From RGIG7213 sp045540335 (GTDB taxonomy: Bacteria > Bacillota > Clostridia > Oscillospirales > CAG-272): a DNA stretch of 64,000 nucleotides. The notes beneath the pieces are model-generated. The model had not been told where the DNA came from, ran no database searches, and saw only the letters and a program-made list of their open reading frames with translations. Below, in pieces: positions 46,026-55,540 of this stretch; positions within the stretch are counted from its first letter, which is position 1; each line of letters begins with the position of its first letter. The stretch spans positions 1 through 64,000 of the forward strand of contig JAZQHC010000016.1 in the NCBI GenBank assembly GCA_045540335.1, written 5' to 3'. The position numbers and the translations under genes are program-made.

Positions 46026-48077
46026 ATGAATTTTACAAAATACCTTCGTTCTTGGTACGGGTTTGCCGTTTGTGCGGTAATAATAACGGTTTTATGTGAG
46101 ATTTTCGTATTTAATTTTGCAGCTTTTAAAATAGGTACAGAATATACGCAAATAACGCCCGATTTAAATAATGCCGAAATAAACGGCTTTGAAAAAACAG
46201 AAAACGGATGGAAATCGGTATCAAGCACGCCGAATATCGAATTTAAAGGTATAAACGCCAAAATAGGCACCGTATATTTGGGCGTTGCGGCGCCTTTGGA
46301 TTCGTGCGTTGATTACAAAATTGATTTTACAGACGAAACAAATTCCGATTACAGATTAAGAACGAATCTTGTAGAAGGGCAAATAGCACAAGGGCAAGAA
46401 AACACAAAATACGCAAACTGCCAATTTTCGGGCAAGGTGGACAAGCTTAAAATCAAGTTTACCCTTAAAAACGACGAAACGATAGTAATAAACGAAGAAA
46501 GCATTCGTTTTAATGAAGATATTCCGCTTGATTTTTCCTTTATCCGCACCGGTATAATACTTCTTTGCGCATTTTTGGGATATTTTTTACTTAAATCAAA
46601 AACCGCAAGCCAAACGTTAAGCCAAGCACCGTATGCAGCTTCAACGGTAACGCTGTGCGTTCTTATAGTTGCGTTGACCGCATCAATGCTTTTAACTACG
46701 GGATTGTTTGATAAAGGTATCGCACAAACGAACGGCAACCAAATAACAAAAGAATTGGTTGATGCCTTTGCACAGGGAAAAATTACGTTAGACAGACCTG
46801 TGGAAGAAGATCTTCTTGCACTTAAAAATCCGTACGACTGGTCGGAAAGGCTTAACAGCGGCACGCAATACGCGTGGGACCACGTTATGTACAACGGGCA
46901 ATATTATTCTTATTACGGTATTGCCCCCGTTATATTACTGTTTTTACCGTTTTACCTACTGACGGGATATTATTTTTCCACCGCTTGGGCAGTATTTATT
47001 TTCGGTGCGGCAGGTCTTGTATTTTTAACGCTGTTTTATAATTGCGTATGTAAAAGATTTTTCAGTAAAATAAGCGTAGGCTTGTACACCTCTTCGCTTC
47101 TTATGATACTTTTGGGCTGTGGGGTATGGTACTGCTTTATAACGCCTAATTTCTATGAAATAGCGCAGAACAGCGGTTTTATGTTCGTGTGCATGGGGGC
47201 GTACTTCCTTGCGGAAAGCGGCATACTTTCCGAAAAGGTATCAAACGTTAAGGTTTGCCTTTCAAGTGTGTTTTTCTCGCTTGCGGTATTAAGCCGCCCC
47301 ACTACCGCAGTATGGTGTATTGCAGCAGTTGCGTTTTTAGCCGTTGGATTTTTCGTTTTAAAAAAGGCGCAGGCAAGCTTTAAAATGCTTATTTCTTTTG
47401 CCGCGTGTGCACTTGTACCATTTGCGGTAATAGGTGCAGGGCAAATGATATACAACTATGCCCGCTTCGGTTCTTTTACGGATTTCGGCATTCAGTATTC
47501 ACTTACCATAAACGACTTTACAAGGGCAGAATTTTCCATACAATCCGCACTTATCGGATTTTATAATTTCTTGTTTGCCTTTCCGATAGTAAAACCCGAA
47601 TATCCGTTTATATTCTCTAATTTTTCCGATTTAGGTATTAACGGCTACTATTTTATTGCCAACAGAACGGCGATAGGGCAGTTTTTCAGAATTTTACCGA
47701 TGTTTTCATGCTTTATGCTGCCCAAAGCGGTACGCACGCTTGAAAAAGAAAAAAAGCCGCTGTTTACGTTACTGTGGCTTTTGTGCTGTGCGGTTTTACC
47801 GTTCGTTGTTATTTTCTCTATTTGGGAAAGCGGCTACGGGGTGCGCTACTGCGTTGATTTTTCGTGGCAAATGGCAACGGGTGCGTTTGCAATACTGTTC
47901 GTACTGTATCAGAAAAGCGAAAACGCAACCGTAAAACGATTGTGCAATACCATACTTGCAATATCGCTTTTGCTTTGTGCAGCGGTAAATATAGCTACGA
48001 TTATAGAATACGACAGCTCGTACGTTTCCCCTGCCGTAAACGCATCTTTAAAAAACACGTTTGAATTTTGGAAATAA
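46026..48077 (+). CDS. Polytopic membrane protein, possible extracytoplasmic glycosyltransferase
   Basis: 683 residues. One membrane helix (about 12-32), an extracytoplasmic beta-rich domain of about 130 residues, then ten or more helices. Motifs RPTTAVW and ESGYGVRYCVDFSWQMATG resemble membrane glycosyltransferases of the GT-C/mannosyltransferase type, but I see no decisive catalytic motif. It lies between the kinase gene (five bases) and a GT2 gene that probably makes lipid-linked sugar donors. The likely job is glycan modification at the cell surface. Confidence 0.65.
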   Translation: MNFTKYLRSWYGFAVCAVIITVLCEIFVFNFAAFKIGTEYTQITPDLNNAEINGFEKTENGWKSVSSTPNIEFKGINAKIGTVYLGVAAPLDSCVDYKIDFTDETNSDYRLRTNLVEGQIAQGQENTKYANCQFSGKVDKLKIKFTLKNDETIVINEESIRFNEDIPLDFSFIRTGIILLCAFLGYFLLKSKTASQTLSQAPYAASTVTLCVLIVALTASMLLTTGLFDKGIAQTNGNQITKELVDAFAQGKITLDRPVEEDLLALKNPYDWSERLNSGTQYAWDHVMYNGQYYSYYGIAPVILLFLPFYLLTGYYFSTAWAVFIFGAAGLVFLTLFYNCVCKRFFSKISVGLYTSSLLMILLGCGVWYCFITPNFYEIAQNSGFMFVCMGAYFLAESGILSEKVSNVKVCLSSVFFSLAVLSRPTTAVWCIAAVAFLAVGFFVLKKAQASFKMLISFAACALVPFAVIGAGQMIYNYARFGSFTDFGIQYSLTINDFTRAEFSIQSALIGFYNFLFAFPIVKPEYPFIFSNFSDLGINGYYFIANRTAIGQFFRILPMFSCFMLPKAVRTLEKEKKPLFTLLWLLCCAVLPFVVIFSIWESGYGVRYCVDFSWQMATGAFAILFVLYQKSENATVKRLCNTILAISLLLCAAVNIATIIEYDSSYVSPAVNASLKNTFEFWK

Positions 48078-48089
48078 AGGAGTTTTGAC

Positions 48090-49055
48090 ATGAGTACAGT
48101 ATTATACCTCGTTATTCCTTGCTATAACGAAGAACAAATGCTTCCCATAACACAGCAAGCATTAAAGGATCTGTTAAACGACATGATATCGCGCAACAGA
48201 ATATCTAAAGACAGTAAAGCCGTTTTCGTTGACGACGGATCTAAAGACAAAACGTGGCAGATAATAGAAGACCTGTGCGAAAAAGAACCTTTATTCAAAG
48301 GCATAAAGCTGTCACGCAACAAAGGTCATCAGAACGCTTTATTGGCAGGCTTGATGACTGTCAAGGGCGAATGCGACGTTGCCGTATCGCTTGATGCCGA
48401 TCTTCAGGATGATATCGGCGCAATAGAAAGAATGCTTGACGAATACGACAAAGGCTGCCAGATAGTTTTCGGTGTAAGAAGCAAGCGCGAGAAGGATACG
48501 CTTTTCAAGCGTACTACGGCACAGGGCTTTTACAAGTTTATGCGTTTTATGGGTGCAGAGATCGTGTACGACCACGCCGATTACCGCTTGATGAGCAGGC
48601 GCGCGCTTGACGAGCTTGAAAACTTCCGCGAGGTAAATCTGTTTTTGCGCGGCATCGTGCCGATGATAGGCTTTAAAACCGGCACGGTAATGTACGAAAG
48701 AGGGGTACGCACCAAGGGCGAAAGTAAATATCCTTTGAAAAAGATGATAGCGTTCGCGGTTGACGGTATAACCTCACTTTCCGTAAAGCCGATAAGATTT
48801 ATAACCACGCTTGGTGCTTTAATTCTTTTGGCAAGCGTTGGCATATTGATCTACTCTTTGGTACGCCACTTTATGGGTGATACCGTTCTTGGATGGACGT
48901 CGCTTATGGTTTCTATTTGGGCAATGGGTGGCCTTCAGCTGTTTGCCATTGGTATTGTGGGCGAATACGTAGGCAAAATATATCTTGAAACAAAAGCACG
49001 CCCAAAATTTATAGTAGATAAGTATATAGGTGGCAACAGTGAAAGGAAAGAATAA
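48090..49055 (+). CDS. Glycosyltransferase family 2 (GtrB/DPM1-like, membrane-bound)
   Basis: 321 residues. GT-A fold: VIPCYNEEQ, VDDGSKDKTW, SRNKGHQNALLAG, and the DxD-type SLDADLQDD. Two membrane helices at the C-terminus (about 235-255 and 270-295), as in enzymes that load polyprenyl phosphate with sugar. AAGGAG precedes the ATG. It probably supplies the polytopic protein upstream. Confidence 0.9.
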   Translation: MSTVLYLVIPCYNEEQMLPITQQALKDLLNDMISRNRISKDSKAVFVDDGSKDKTWQIIEDLCEKEPLFKGIKLSRNKGHQNALLAGLMTVKGECDVAVSLDADLQDDIGAIERMLDEYDKGCQIVFGVRSKREKDTLFKRTTAQGFYKFMRFMGAEIVYDHADYRLMSRRALDELENFREVNLFLRGIVPMIGFKTGTVMYERGVRTKGESKYPLKKMIAFAVDGITSLSVKPIRFITTLGALILLASVGILIYSLVRHFMGDTVLGWTSLMVSIWAMGGLQLFAIGIVGEYVGKIYLETKARPKFIVDKYIGGNSERKE

Positions 49056-49548
49056 TATCAACATAGCGCTGATAGAGCCTGAAATACCCCAAAACACGGG
49101 CAACATAGCGCGCACGTGCGCGGCAGTAGGCGCAAGCCTGCACCTTGTAAAGCCGATGGGTTTTGAAATAGACGACAGAAAGCTGAAGCGCGCAGGGCTT
49201 GATTATTGGCATTTGCTGGATATAACGTATTACGAAAGCCTTGAAGAATTTTTATTGCAGAATAAAGATGAAGAGATGTTCTTTTTCACCACTAAGGCAC
49301 CGCGCAAATACACAGACGTTACTTACCCGAAACGTACATTTCTCGTTTTCGGAAAAGAAACAAAGGGCTTGCCCGAAACGTTACTTTCGGCAAACCCCGA
49401 TAAATGCGTGCGAATACCTATGCGCGACGGTTTAAGAAGCTTGAATCTTTCTAACTCTGCCGCTATTGCAGTTTACGAAGCATTGCGCCAAGGCGGCTTT
49501 GAGGATCTGAAGGAAACGGGTACGCCCGTTAGCTTTGATTGGGAATAA
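49039..49548 (+). CDS. trmL: tRNA (cytidine(34)-2'-O)-methyltransferase TrmL
   Basis: 169 residues of the SPOUT class: IALIEPEIPQNTGNIARTC at the N-terminus, FGKETKGLPE in the middle, and the knot ending IPMRDGLRSLNLSNSAAIA. It methylates the wobble ribose of tRNA-Leu. GTG at 49039 is chosen over GTG 49030 for spacing to AGG. It overlaps the GT2 gene by 17 bases. Confidence 0.93.
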   Translation: MKGKNNINIALIEPEIPQNTGNIARTCAAVGASLHLVKPMGFEIDDRKLKRAGLDYWHLLDITYYESLEEFLLQNKDEEMFFFTTKAPRKYTDVTYPKRTFLVFGKETKGLPETLLSANPDKCVRIPMRDGLRSLNLSNSAAIAVYEALRQGGFEDLKETGTPVSFDWE

Positions 49549-50320
49549 ACAACACGAAATCTTCCTTTATATAATCCTCCAGTTTATCAAAATCACTTGC
49601 TATATCCTTAGTCATATGGCTGTCAGACCCTGTGGTTATCAACCTTCCGCCAAGTAATTTATACAGCGAAAGCACGTATTCGTTTGGCAACGGGCAGCCA
49701 AGCCCTTGCCTGAAGCCCGAAGAATTGACCTCTAAACAAACGCCGCGGGAAATAATACTTTCAAGAATTTTTATTATTTCTTCTTCAAAGCGGCGAAGAT
49801 CCAATTCGAACCCCGATGCTTTAAAATAACGCAACGGATACGTAAGGTGCGAAAGGCTGTCTATCCCGTCGAACAGGGTCAATTCATAAAGCTCTTTCAA
49901 ATACACCCTCCAAAGGGATACGTAATCGTCTTTTTGGTAATTTTTATAATCTATAAGCGCAAAATCCGGCATGCCCTTCACATTGTGAAGCGAGCCAAGT
50001 GTAAAATCAAACTGATATTTTTCAAGATATTGGTTTGCCGTATCGGGGTATTGCGTGGGTTGGCCCAGCTCGATACCGCAAAGCACGTTTATTTTACCCT
50101 TATAATGTTCTTTTGCGCGCAGGCACTCTTCGTGGCGGCGTTCAAATTCAAACGGGGTATATAGCCCCTCTATTTCGCTGTTCACCTCAAGATGGTCGGT
50201 AAGTGCGATGGCGGAAAGCCCTTTTTTATACGCTTCTTCAACTATTTGCAAGGGCATTGCCCCCTTATCGGCGTCGAAGGAAAACAATGTATGCGTGTGC
50301 AGATCGGCAGTTATTTTCAT
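49529..50320 (-). CDS. PHP-domain phosphatase, histidinol-phosphatase (HisJ) family
   Basis: 263 residues. PHP metal-site motifs are complete: DLHTHTLFS, TDHLE, GIELGQ, TLGSLHN and TTGSDSH. The family hydrolyses histidinol phosphate, but no his genes are nearby, so another phosphoester is possible. Its 3' end overlaps trmL tail to tail by 20 bases. Confidence 0.88.
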   Translation of the reverse strand: MKITADLHTHTLFSFDADKGAMPLQIVEEAYKKGLSAIALTDHLEVNSEIEGLYTPFEFERRHEECLRAKEHYKGKINVLCGIELGQPTQYPDTANQYLEKYQFDFTLGSLHNVKGMPDFALIDYKNYQKDDYVSLWRVYLKELYELTLFDGIDSLSHLTYPLRYFKASGFELDLRRFEEEIIKILESIISRGVCLEVNSSGFRQGLGCPLPNEYVLSLYKLLGGRLITTGSDSHMTKDIASDFDKLEDYIKEDFVLFIPNQS

Positions 50321-50427
50321 AATTTCACTTTCTTATTCGTTTAATACTGCCATAATACCACATTTATCCCCGTTTGGGAATACGTTTAGAAAATTTTTAA
50401 AATATTTTTGCTGTGAAAGGCTATGAT

Positions 50428-50904
50428 ATGGAATTTGAAAACATCGTTTCTTTACTTAAAGAAAAAAAGCAAACGGTAACGTTTGCGGAAAGCTGCACCG
50501 GCGGATTACTTGCAAAATCCATAACAGATATTGCAGGTGCTTCCGAAGTATTTAAAGGCAGTATCGTGGCATACGCCAACGAGATAAAGCACGGTTTTCT
50601 GTGCGTAAAGCAGGAAACGCTTGATAATTACGGCGCAGTTTCCAAACAAACCGCGTACGAAATGGCAAGCGGTGCAAGGATGTTGTTTTCTTCTGATATT
50701 GCCGTAGCCGTTACGGGAATAGCGGGGCCTTCAGGCGGAAGCGAGGAAAAGCCCGTAGGTCTTGTGTATATCGGCATTTCGGATAAATATCAAACGAAAA
50801 CGTACAGAATGAAGGCATCAAACGCAAACGGAAGAAACGGTGTAAGATGTGCCGTTGTAAAGGAAGTTTGCCGCCTGCTTGAAGAATGGTTGAAAAATGA
50901 GTAA
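50428..50904 (+). CDS. pncC: CinA C-terminal family protein, nicotinamide-nucleotide amidohydrolase
   Basis: 158 residues. TFAESCTGGLLAKSITD at the N-terminus and VTGIAGPSGGSEEKPVG in the second half are the family signatures. It deamidates NMN to nicotinate mononucleotide. The stand-alone form lacks the CinA N-terminal domain. The ATG is chosen over an upstream GTG because AAAGG is spaced seven bases from it. It overlaps the next gene by eight bases. Confidence 0.9.
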   Translation: MEFENIVSLLKEKKQTVTFAESCTGGLLAKSITDIAGASEVFKGSIVAYANEIKHGFLCVKQETLDNYGAVSKQTAYEMASGARMLFSSDIAVAVTGIAGPSGGSEEKPVGLVYIGISDKYQTKTYRMKASNANGRNGVRCAVVKEVCRLLEEWLKNE

Positions 50905-51337
50905 CAAGAAAAAAAGAACCCGCGGGGCAGAAAAGGCAAAACACGCAAGCCTGCTTGAAAAAAGGCGTAAAAACGGCAAAAAAATGCTTAACATACTTTT
51001 GCTTTTTCTTTTGTTCGAGGGGATATACCAGCTTGTTTTGCAGCTTGAAAAAAGGTTTTGGCCGTTATACCCCGTGTCGATATTCGTGTTGTTTTTTATA
51101 GTTTTGGTTTTGTTTATTATTTATTTCATCATGAACAGGGGCGAACCGAATAAAAAAGTAACCCCCGAAAGTCTTGATTGTACCCTGCCGTATGCCGTAC
51201 GTGCAGAAATGGCAGAAAAATATAACAAAGCAAAAGAAAAATCTGCGGTATTGGTATATTTTATAGTTCCGCTTTCGTTGGTTTTGGGGATAGATTTTAT
51301 TATGATATTCGTTGCATCGGGGGCTTTTACAATATGA
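50897..51337 (+). CDS. Small membrane protein, unknown
   Basis: 146 residues. A strongly basic N-terminus (about 1-28, many Lys/Arg) is followed by membrane helices at about 30-47, 58-80 and 120-142, with a charged loop between the second and third. I recognise no family. It overlaps both neighbours (pncC and rlmH), so its translation is coupled to housekeeping genes. Confidence 0.75.
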   Translation: MSNKKKRTRGAEKAKHASLLEKRRKNGKKMLNILLLFLLFEGIYQLVLQLEKRFWPLYPVSIFVLFFIVLVLFIIYFIMNRGEPNKKVTPESLDCTLPYAVRAEMAEKYNKAKEKSAVLVYFIVPLSLVLGIDFIMIFVASGAFTI

Positions 51338-51816
51338 TAAACGTTACGGTAATACACGTTGGCAATATAAAAGACAAATTTTTTGCAGATGCAGTAGCCG
51401 AATACGAAAAAAGGATACAGGGCTTCTGCAAAATAAAAAGCGTTGAAATAAAAGAAAAACGCCCGCCCGAAAAGCCTAATTCGGCGCAGATAGCCGCCGT
51501 TTTAAAGGAAGAAGGCGAAAAAATACTTGCCTGCATTCCAAAAGAAGCGTTTAAAATAGCCATGTGTGTGGAGGGCAAGAAAATGACAAGCGAAAAATTT
51601 GCCCAAACGCTTGAAAATCTGCCCCATCGGGGATACAGCGAGGCGGTATTTATTATAGGCTCTTCCTATGGGCTTGACGAAAGCGTTAAAGCTGCCTGTC
51701 AGCTTCGCCTTTCGGTTTCGGATATGACATTTCCGCACAGATTGATGCGCGTGCTTCTTGCCGAACAAATATACAGGGCGTGCACCATCTGCGCCGGAAC
51801 GGAATACCATAAATAA
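51334..51816 (+). CDS. rlmH: 23S rRNA (pseudouridine1915-N3)-methyltransferase RlmH
   Basis: 160 residues, SPOUT class. Typical start INVTVIHVGNIKDKF, the AdoMet-binding FIIGSSYGLDE, and the end MTFPHRLMRVLLAEQIYRA. Methylates helix 69 of 23S rRNA. The ATG overlaps the upstream stop (ATGA). Confidence 0.95.
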   Translation: MINVTVIHVGNIKDKFFADAVAEYEKRIQGFCKIKSVEIKEKRPPEKPNSAQIAAVLKEEGEKILACIPKEAFKIAMCVEGKKMTSEKFAQTLENLPHRGYSEAVFIIGSSYGLDESVKAACQLRLSVSDMTFPHRLMRVLLAEQIYRACTICAGTEYHK

Positions 51817-51823
51817 CAAATGC

Positions 51824-52051
51824 CTACTTTTGGTTTTTAAAGCCGTAGTCTATATAAAGAAAGCCGCCGATTGCTACGTCTGCGCCGAAAGCGCACGCAA
51901 AAAGTGATTGGCGGCAATTTTCTGCCATTTGCGCCGTAGGGTGCGAGGTTGCCATTATAATTGCCAGTGCAACGCCGAACAATACACAAAAAAGGCATAT
52001 TTTCAATATATTCAGCGCGCGGATATCGGGATTAAAAACAATTTTTTTCAT
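51824..52051 (-). CDS. Small two-helix membrane protein, unknown
   Basis: 75 residues with two hydrophobic segments (about 12-33 and 47-67) and the cysteines C18, C21, C42 and C48. AGGAGC precedes the ATG, and a perfect promoter lies 68 bases upstream, so it is probably a real, well expressed gene. I recognise no family. Confidence 0.7.
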   Translation of the reverse strand: MKKIVFNPDIRALNILKICLFCVLFGVALAIIMATSHPTAQMAENCRQSLFACAFGADVAIGGFLYIDYGFKNQK

Positions 52052-52118
52052 TATATTGCTCCTATATGTAAAAATTCATATTTTGCACCTTTAAATCGAT
52101 GGGGCTTTTACATATAAT

Positions 52119-52147
52119 ATTATATATTGTGTGCTTTATTTTGTCAA
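52119..52147 (-). promoter_or_regulatory. Perfect consensus promoter for the small membrane protein
   Basis: On the minus strand TTGACA and TATAAT are 17 bases apart. It reads toward the 75-residue gene and away from the sugar isomerase gene. Confidence 0.85.
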
Positions 52148-52178
52148 AGCACAAATTATGGAAAGGGCGGTAATTCGA

Positions 52179-52970
52179 ATGAACGTAGGTGTATCGGGCG
52201 CTTGCTTTTTCCCGCAGGATACGGCGCTTTCTATGAAAACCTGTGCCGATTTGGGATTTAAATATACTGAAGTTTTTATGGGCACGCACAGCGAGATGCA
52301 GGGCTCGTACTTAAAAGAATTAAAAAACATAACGCAAGATAACGGTCTTAACGTTACTTCTATACATCCGTTTACCTCGGGATACGAATACATACTGTTT
52401 TTTTCAGGGTATGAACGCCGCATTTACGATTCAATAGATTATTACAAAAATTATTTCAACGCCGCTTGCGAGCTTGGCGCAAAATACGTTGTGTTCCACG
52501 GGGATAACAAGCGCGCACGCTTTATAGGCGTGCAACGCTATGCAGAAATATTTGCCCTTATAGACAAGGCAGCGAAGGAATTCGGCGTGCGCCTCGTGCA
52601 GGAAAACGTTTCTACCTCGCATATAGGCTCGCCTGAAAACCTTGCAGCGTTAAAACAGCTTTACCCCGACGTGCGGTTTACGCTTGATATAAAACAAGCC
52701 TGCCGCGGCGGGTACGACCCATTACAGACTGCCAGCGCAATGGGGCAAAATATCGTTCATGTTCATTTAAACGACTGGGCGGGGGATAAATGCCGACTTC
52801 CATGCAGAGGAAATTGTGATTTAAAAAAGATAGTCAACACGCTTGACGGTTTTGGATACAACGGCGCGTATATGATAGAGGTTTACAGGGATAACTTCGA
52901 AAACCCGCAGGATATTTTACAATCTAAAGAAGATTTTCTGGCTTTATTCAATAAACAAGGGGGAAATTAA
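52179..52970 (+). CDS. Sugar phosphate isomerase/epimerase (AP-endonuclease-2 TIM barrel)
   Basis: 263 residues of the xylose-isomerase-like TIM-barrel family. Metal-ligand blocks: VVFHGDN, LVQENVS, FTLDIKQA, HVHLNDW and MIEVYRDNF. Likely isomerises or epimerises a sugar; the substrate is not readable. The third in-frame ATG is chosen because the earlier part overlaps the divergent promoter. Confidence 0.85.
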   Translation: MNVGVSGACFFPQDTALSMKTCADLGFKYTEVFMGTHSEMQGSYLKELKNITQDNGLNVTSIHPFTSGYEYILFFSGYERRIYDSIDYYKNYFNAACELGAKYVVFHGDNKRARFIGVQRYAEIFALIDKAAKEFGVRLVQENVSTSHIGSPENLAALKQLYPDVRFTLDIKQACRGGYDPLQTASAMGQNIVHVHLNDWAGDKCRLPCRGNCDLKKIVNTLDGFGYNGAYMIEVYRDNFENPQDILQSKEDFLALFNKQGGN

Positions 52971-54266
52971 ATGGCATACGAACAACGCCAACTGCCAAAC
53001 GACGTGCAGCTGCATATGATAAACACTGACGATCTCGTTGTAGAGCATATAAATCTGCATTTTATACTTCCGATGGCAGATATGCCGTACGCATCAACAG
53101 TTTTACCGAAGATACTGCTTAACGGTTGTAAAAAATATCCCACAAAGCACGATATAAGCAAGCGTTTGGCATATCTTTTTAACGCCTCGATATGGGCAAG
53201 CACCGCATACTACGGCGAATACGTGGGGGTTACGTTTTCTGCCTCGTTTTTAAAAAATTCCGCCGCGTACGACGGGTGCGACATAATGGGCAGCGTGCTT
53301 GACCTTATGTACGACGTAATATTCGACCCCGTAACGGAAAACGGCGTATTTTGTGAAAAATATACGCAAACGGAGATAAAAAATCAGTGCGACGCCATGC
53401 GTGCGGCAATAAATAATAAAGATAACTACGCATATTTGCGTTGCATGCAGCTGATGTGCCAAGGGCAAACGATAGAATTTACCTGCAATACGGATACTTG
53501 TAATTACGAAAATATGACGGCACAAAACGTGTTCGATTACTACACCGACATGCTGCAAACAGCACCCGTTATAATGGTATATGCAGGTGACAGATGCGAT
53601 ATTGCAGAAAAATTTGCACAAAGGGTTTCAAACGCCCTTGGGCAACGAACGGTTCGCCCGTACAGCAACCTCACCCCGTATATAATACCCAATGAAGTGC
53701 GCTACGTTGAAGAAAAGCAAGACGTAAAGCAGGCACACCTTGTTATCGGCTTGCGCGATAAAATACACGCAAGCGATAAAAAACTGTACGCCACAGCGGT
53801 TTTTGAAGAATTATTCGGGCAATCGCCCGTAAGCAGGCTGTTTTGCAACGTACGCGAAAAGCATTCGCTTTGCTATTACTGCACGTCGGGCCACGACGAG
53901 GCAAACGGTCAAATGTACATATCAACGGGTATAAAAGCCGAAAACAAAGATAAAGCGTTAAAAGAAATACTTTATCAGCTTGAGGAGATAAAAAAGGGCA
54001 ATATTTCAAAAGAAGAGCTTGAAATAGCCAAAAAAAGCGTAAAAAGCGGTTGGCTTGCGCGGAAGGATTCTGCAGGCGCTTTGGCTTCAAGATGTATTTA
54101 CAGGGTCTTTTTCTGCGGTGAATATACCTCGGTAGAAGACGAGGTACAGCTTGTACAGTCAGTTACCGTAAAGGATATTCAAGAAATAGCCTGCGGATTA
54201 CAAACCGACACCGTATATTTTATGTACGGTGATGAAGCAAATGGGGGCGAAAATGACGGATTTTGA
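52971..54266 (+). CDS. M16-family protein, non-catalytic subunit (YmfF-like)
   Basis: 431 residues with the M16 peptidase fold but no HxxEH zinc motif; the equivalent region reads VLPKILLNGCKKYP. The C-terminal half has the R/Y substrate-pocket pattern SVKSGWLARKDSAGALASR. In B. subtilis YmfF pairs with YmfH and is associated with maturation of the EF-P modification. Immediately followed by the active partner, overlapping by 14 bases. Confidence 0.85.
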   Translation: MAYEQRQLPNDVQLHMINTDDLVVEHINLHFILPMADMPYASTVLPKILLNGCKKYPTKHDISKRLAYLFNASIWASTAYYGEYVGVTFSASFLKNSAAYDGCDIMGSVLDLMYDVIFDPVTENGVFCEKYTQTEIKNQCDAMRAAINNKDNYAYLRCMQLMCQGQTIEFTCNTDTCNYENMTAQNVFDYYTDMLQTAPVIMVYAGDRCDIAEKFAQRVSNALGQRTVRPYSNLTPYIIPNEVRYVEEKQDVKQAHLVIGLRDKIHASDKKLYATAVFEELFGQSPVSRLFCNVREKHSLCYYCTSGHDEANGQMYISTGIKAENKDKALKEILYQLEEIKKGNISKEELEIAKKSVKSGWLARKDSAGALASRCIYRVFFCGEYTSVEDEVQLVQSVTVKDIQEIACGLQTDTVYFMYGDEANGGENDGF

Positions 54267-55539
54267 AAAAACGCTATGTGCGGCAACCGGCGACTATTGC
54301 CTGAAAAAAGTGCTTGACAACGGCCTTACCCTTTACATAGCACCAAATAAAAGAACCGTATCTTACGCAGTGTTCAGCACTAATTTCGGTTCGGTAAACA
54401 GTAATTTCGTTTGTTCTGACGGAACATCGTTTTCCCTGCCTGACGGCATGGCGCATTTTTTAGAGCATAAAATGTTTGAAACGATGGACGGGGGCGACGC
54501 TTTTGAATTATTTGCACAAACAGGCGCTGATGCAAATGCGTACACCTCGTTTACGAAAACCTCGTATCTGTTTGCCTGCACGCAGGATTTCGAACAAAAT
54601 CTTGAAATTCTGCTTGATTTCGTTACACATCCGCATTTTACAAACGAAAGCGTAGATAAGGAAAAAGGCATTATAACAGAAGAGATAACCATGTACGACG
54701 ACCATCCCGCTTGGCAATCTCGCAGCGAAATGATGAAGGGCTTGTACAGGGCAGATAACCCGTTGATAATAGATATCGCGGGCGACAGCGCGTCTGTAAG
54801 CAAGGCAACGCCCGAGCTTTTGTATTCCATACACAGCCAATTTTACGACCTTTCCAATATGTCTGTATGTATTGCGGGCAATGTTGATATAGAAAAGGTA
54901 ACCAAGCTGTGCGAAGCGCTGAAGCCAAGCACCCGTAAAGAAATCCCGAAAACCGTATTTCCCAAGGAAGAAAAAGCATCAGTTGAAAAATACCGCGAAA
55001 AATATATGCAGGTTTCACGCCCGGTATTTTCTTTCGGCGTGAAGGATACGGTGTGTAACGATATGGCGGAAATGCACAAAAGGGCTTACGCACTTTCAAT
55101 CATCGCAACGGCGTTGTTTTCCACCAGCAGCGAGTTTTACACGCGGCTTTACGATGAAGGTATTGTAAACAACACCTTTTCTTCGGGATATGAATATACG
55201 GAATATTACGCAATGTATATGTTTCACGGCGAAAGCGACAAGGTGCTTTTACTGTACGACGAGCTATGTAAATATATAGAACAAGTAAAAGAAAACGGTC
55301 TGGATAAAGACAGCTTTGAAATAGCACGCAGGGCAGTTTACGCAAACATATTGCGCGGTTTTGAAAGCAGCGCCAGAACATGCGAGGAAATGAGTGAAAC
55401 GGGCGAATTTGTCTTCCGTGCACCCGATGTGATATCAAAGATAACGTACGACTACGCGATGGACGTATTTAAAAGCGTTTTTACACCCGAATCGTACACG
55501 TTATCCGTAATAAAACCATTAGAACAGAAAGGAAAATAA
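54253..55539 (+). CDS. M16-family zinc peptidase, catalytic subunit (YmfH-like)
   Basis: 428 residues. The inverted zinc motif HFLEH is in MAHFLEHKMFE, and the distal glutamate is in KGIITEEITMY. Domain layout is the usual two M16 halves. It pairs with the non-catalytic upstream protein; such pairs form a clam-shell that cleaves peptides. The start is uncertain between this ATG and ones up to eight codons upstream. Confidence 0.88.
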   Translation: MTDFEKTLCAATGDYCLKKVLDNGLTLYIAPNKRTVSYAVFSTNFGSVNSNFVCSDGTSFSLPDGMAHFLEHKMFETMDGGDAFELFAQTGADANAYTSFTKTSYLFACTQDFEQNLEILLDFVTHPHFTNESVDKEKGIITEEITMYDDHPAWQSRSEMMKGLYRADNPLIIDIAGDSASVSKATPELLYSIHSQFYDLSNMSVCIAGNVDIEKVTKLCEALKPSTRKEIPKTVFPKEEKASVEKYREKYMQVSRPVFSFGVKDTVCNDMAEMHKRAYALSIIATALFSTSSEFYTRLYDEGIVNNTFSSGYEYTEYYAMYMFHGESDKVLLLYDELCKYIEQVKENGLDKDSFEIARRAVYANILRGFESSARTCEEMSETGEFVFRAPDVISKITYDYAMDVFKSVFTPESYTLSVIKPLEQKGK

Positions 55540-55540
55540 A

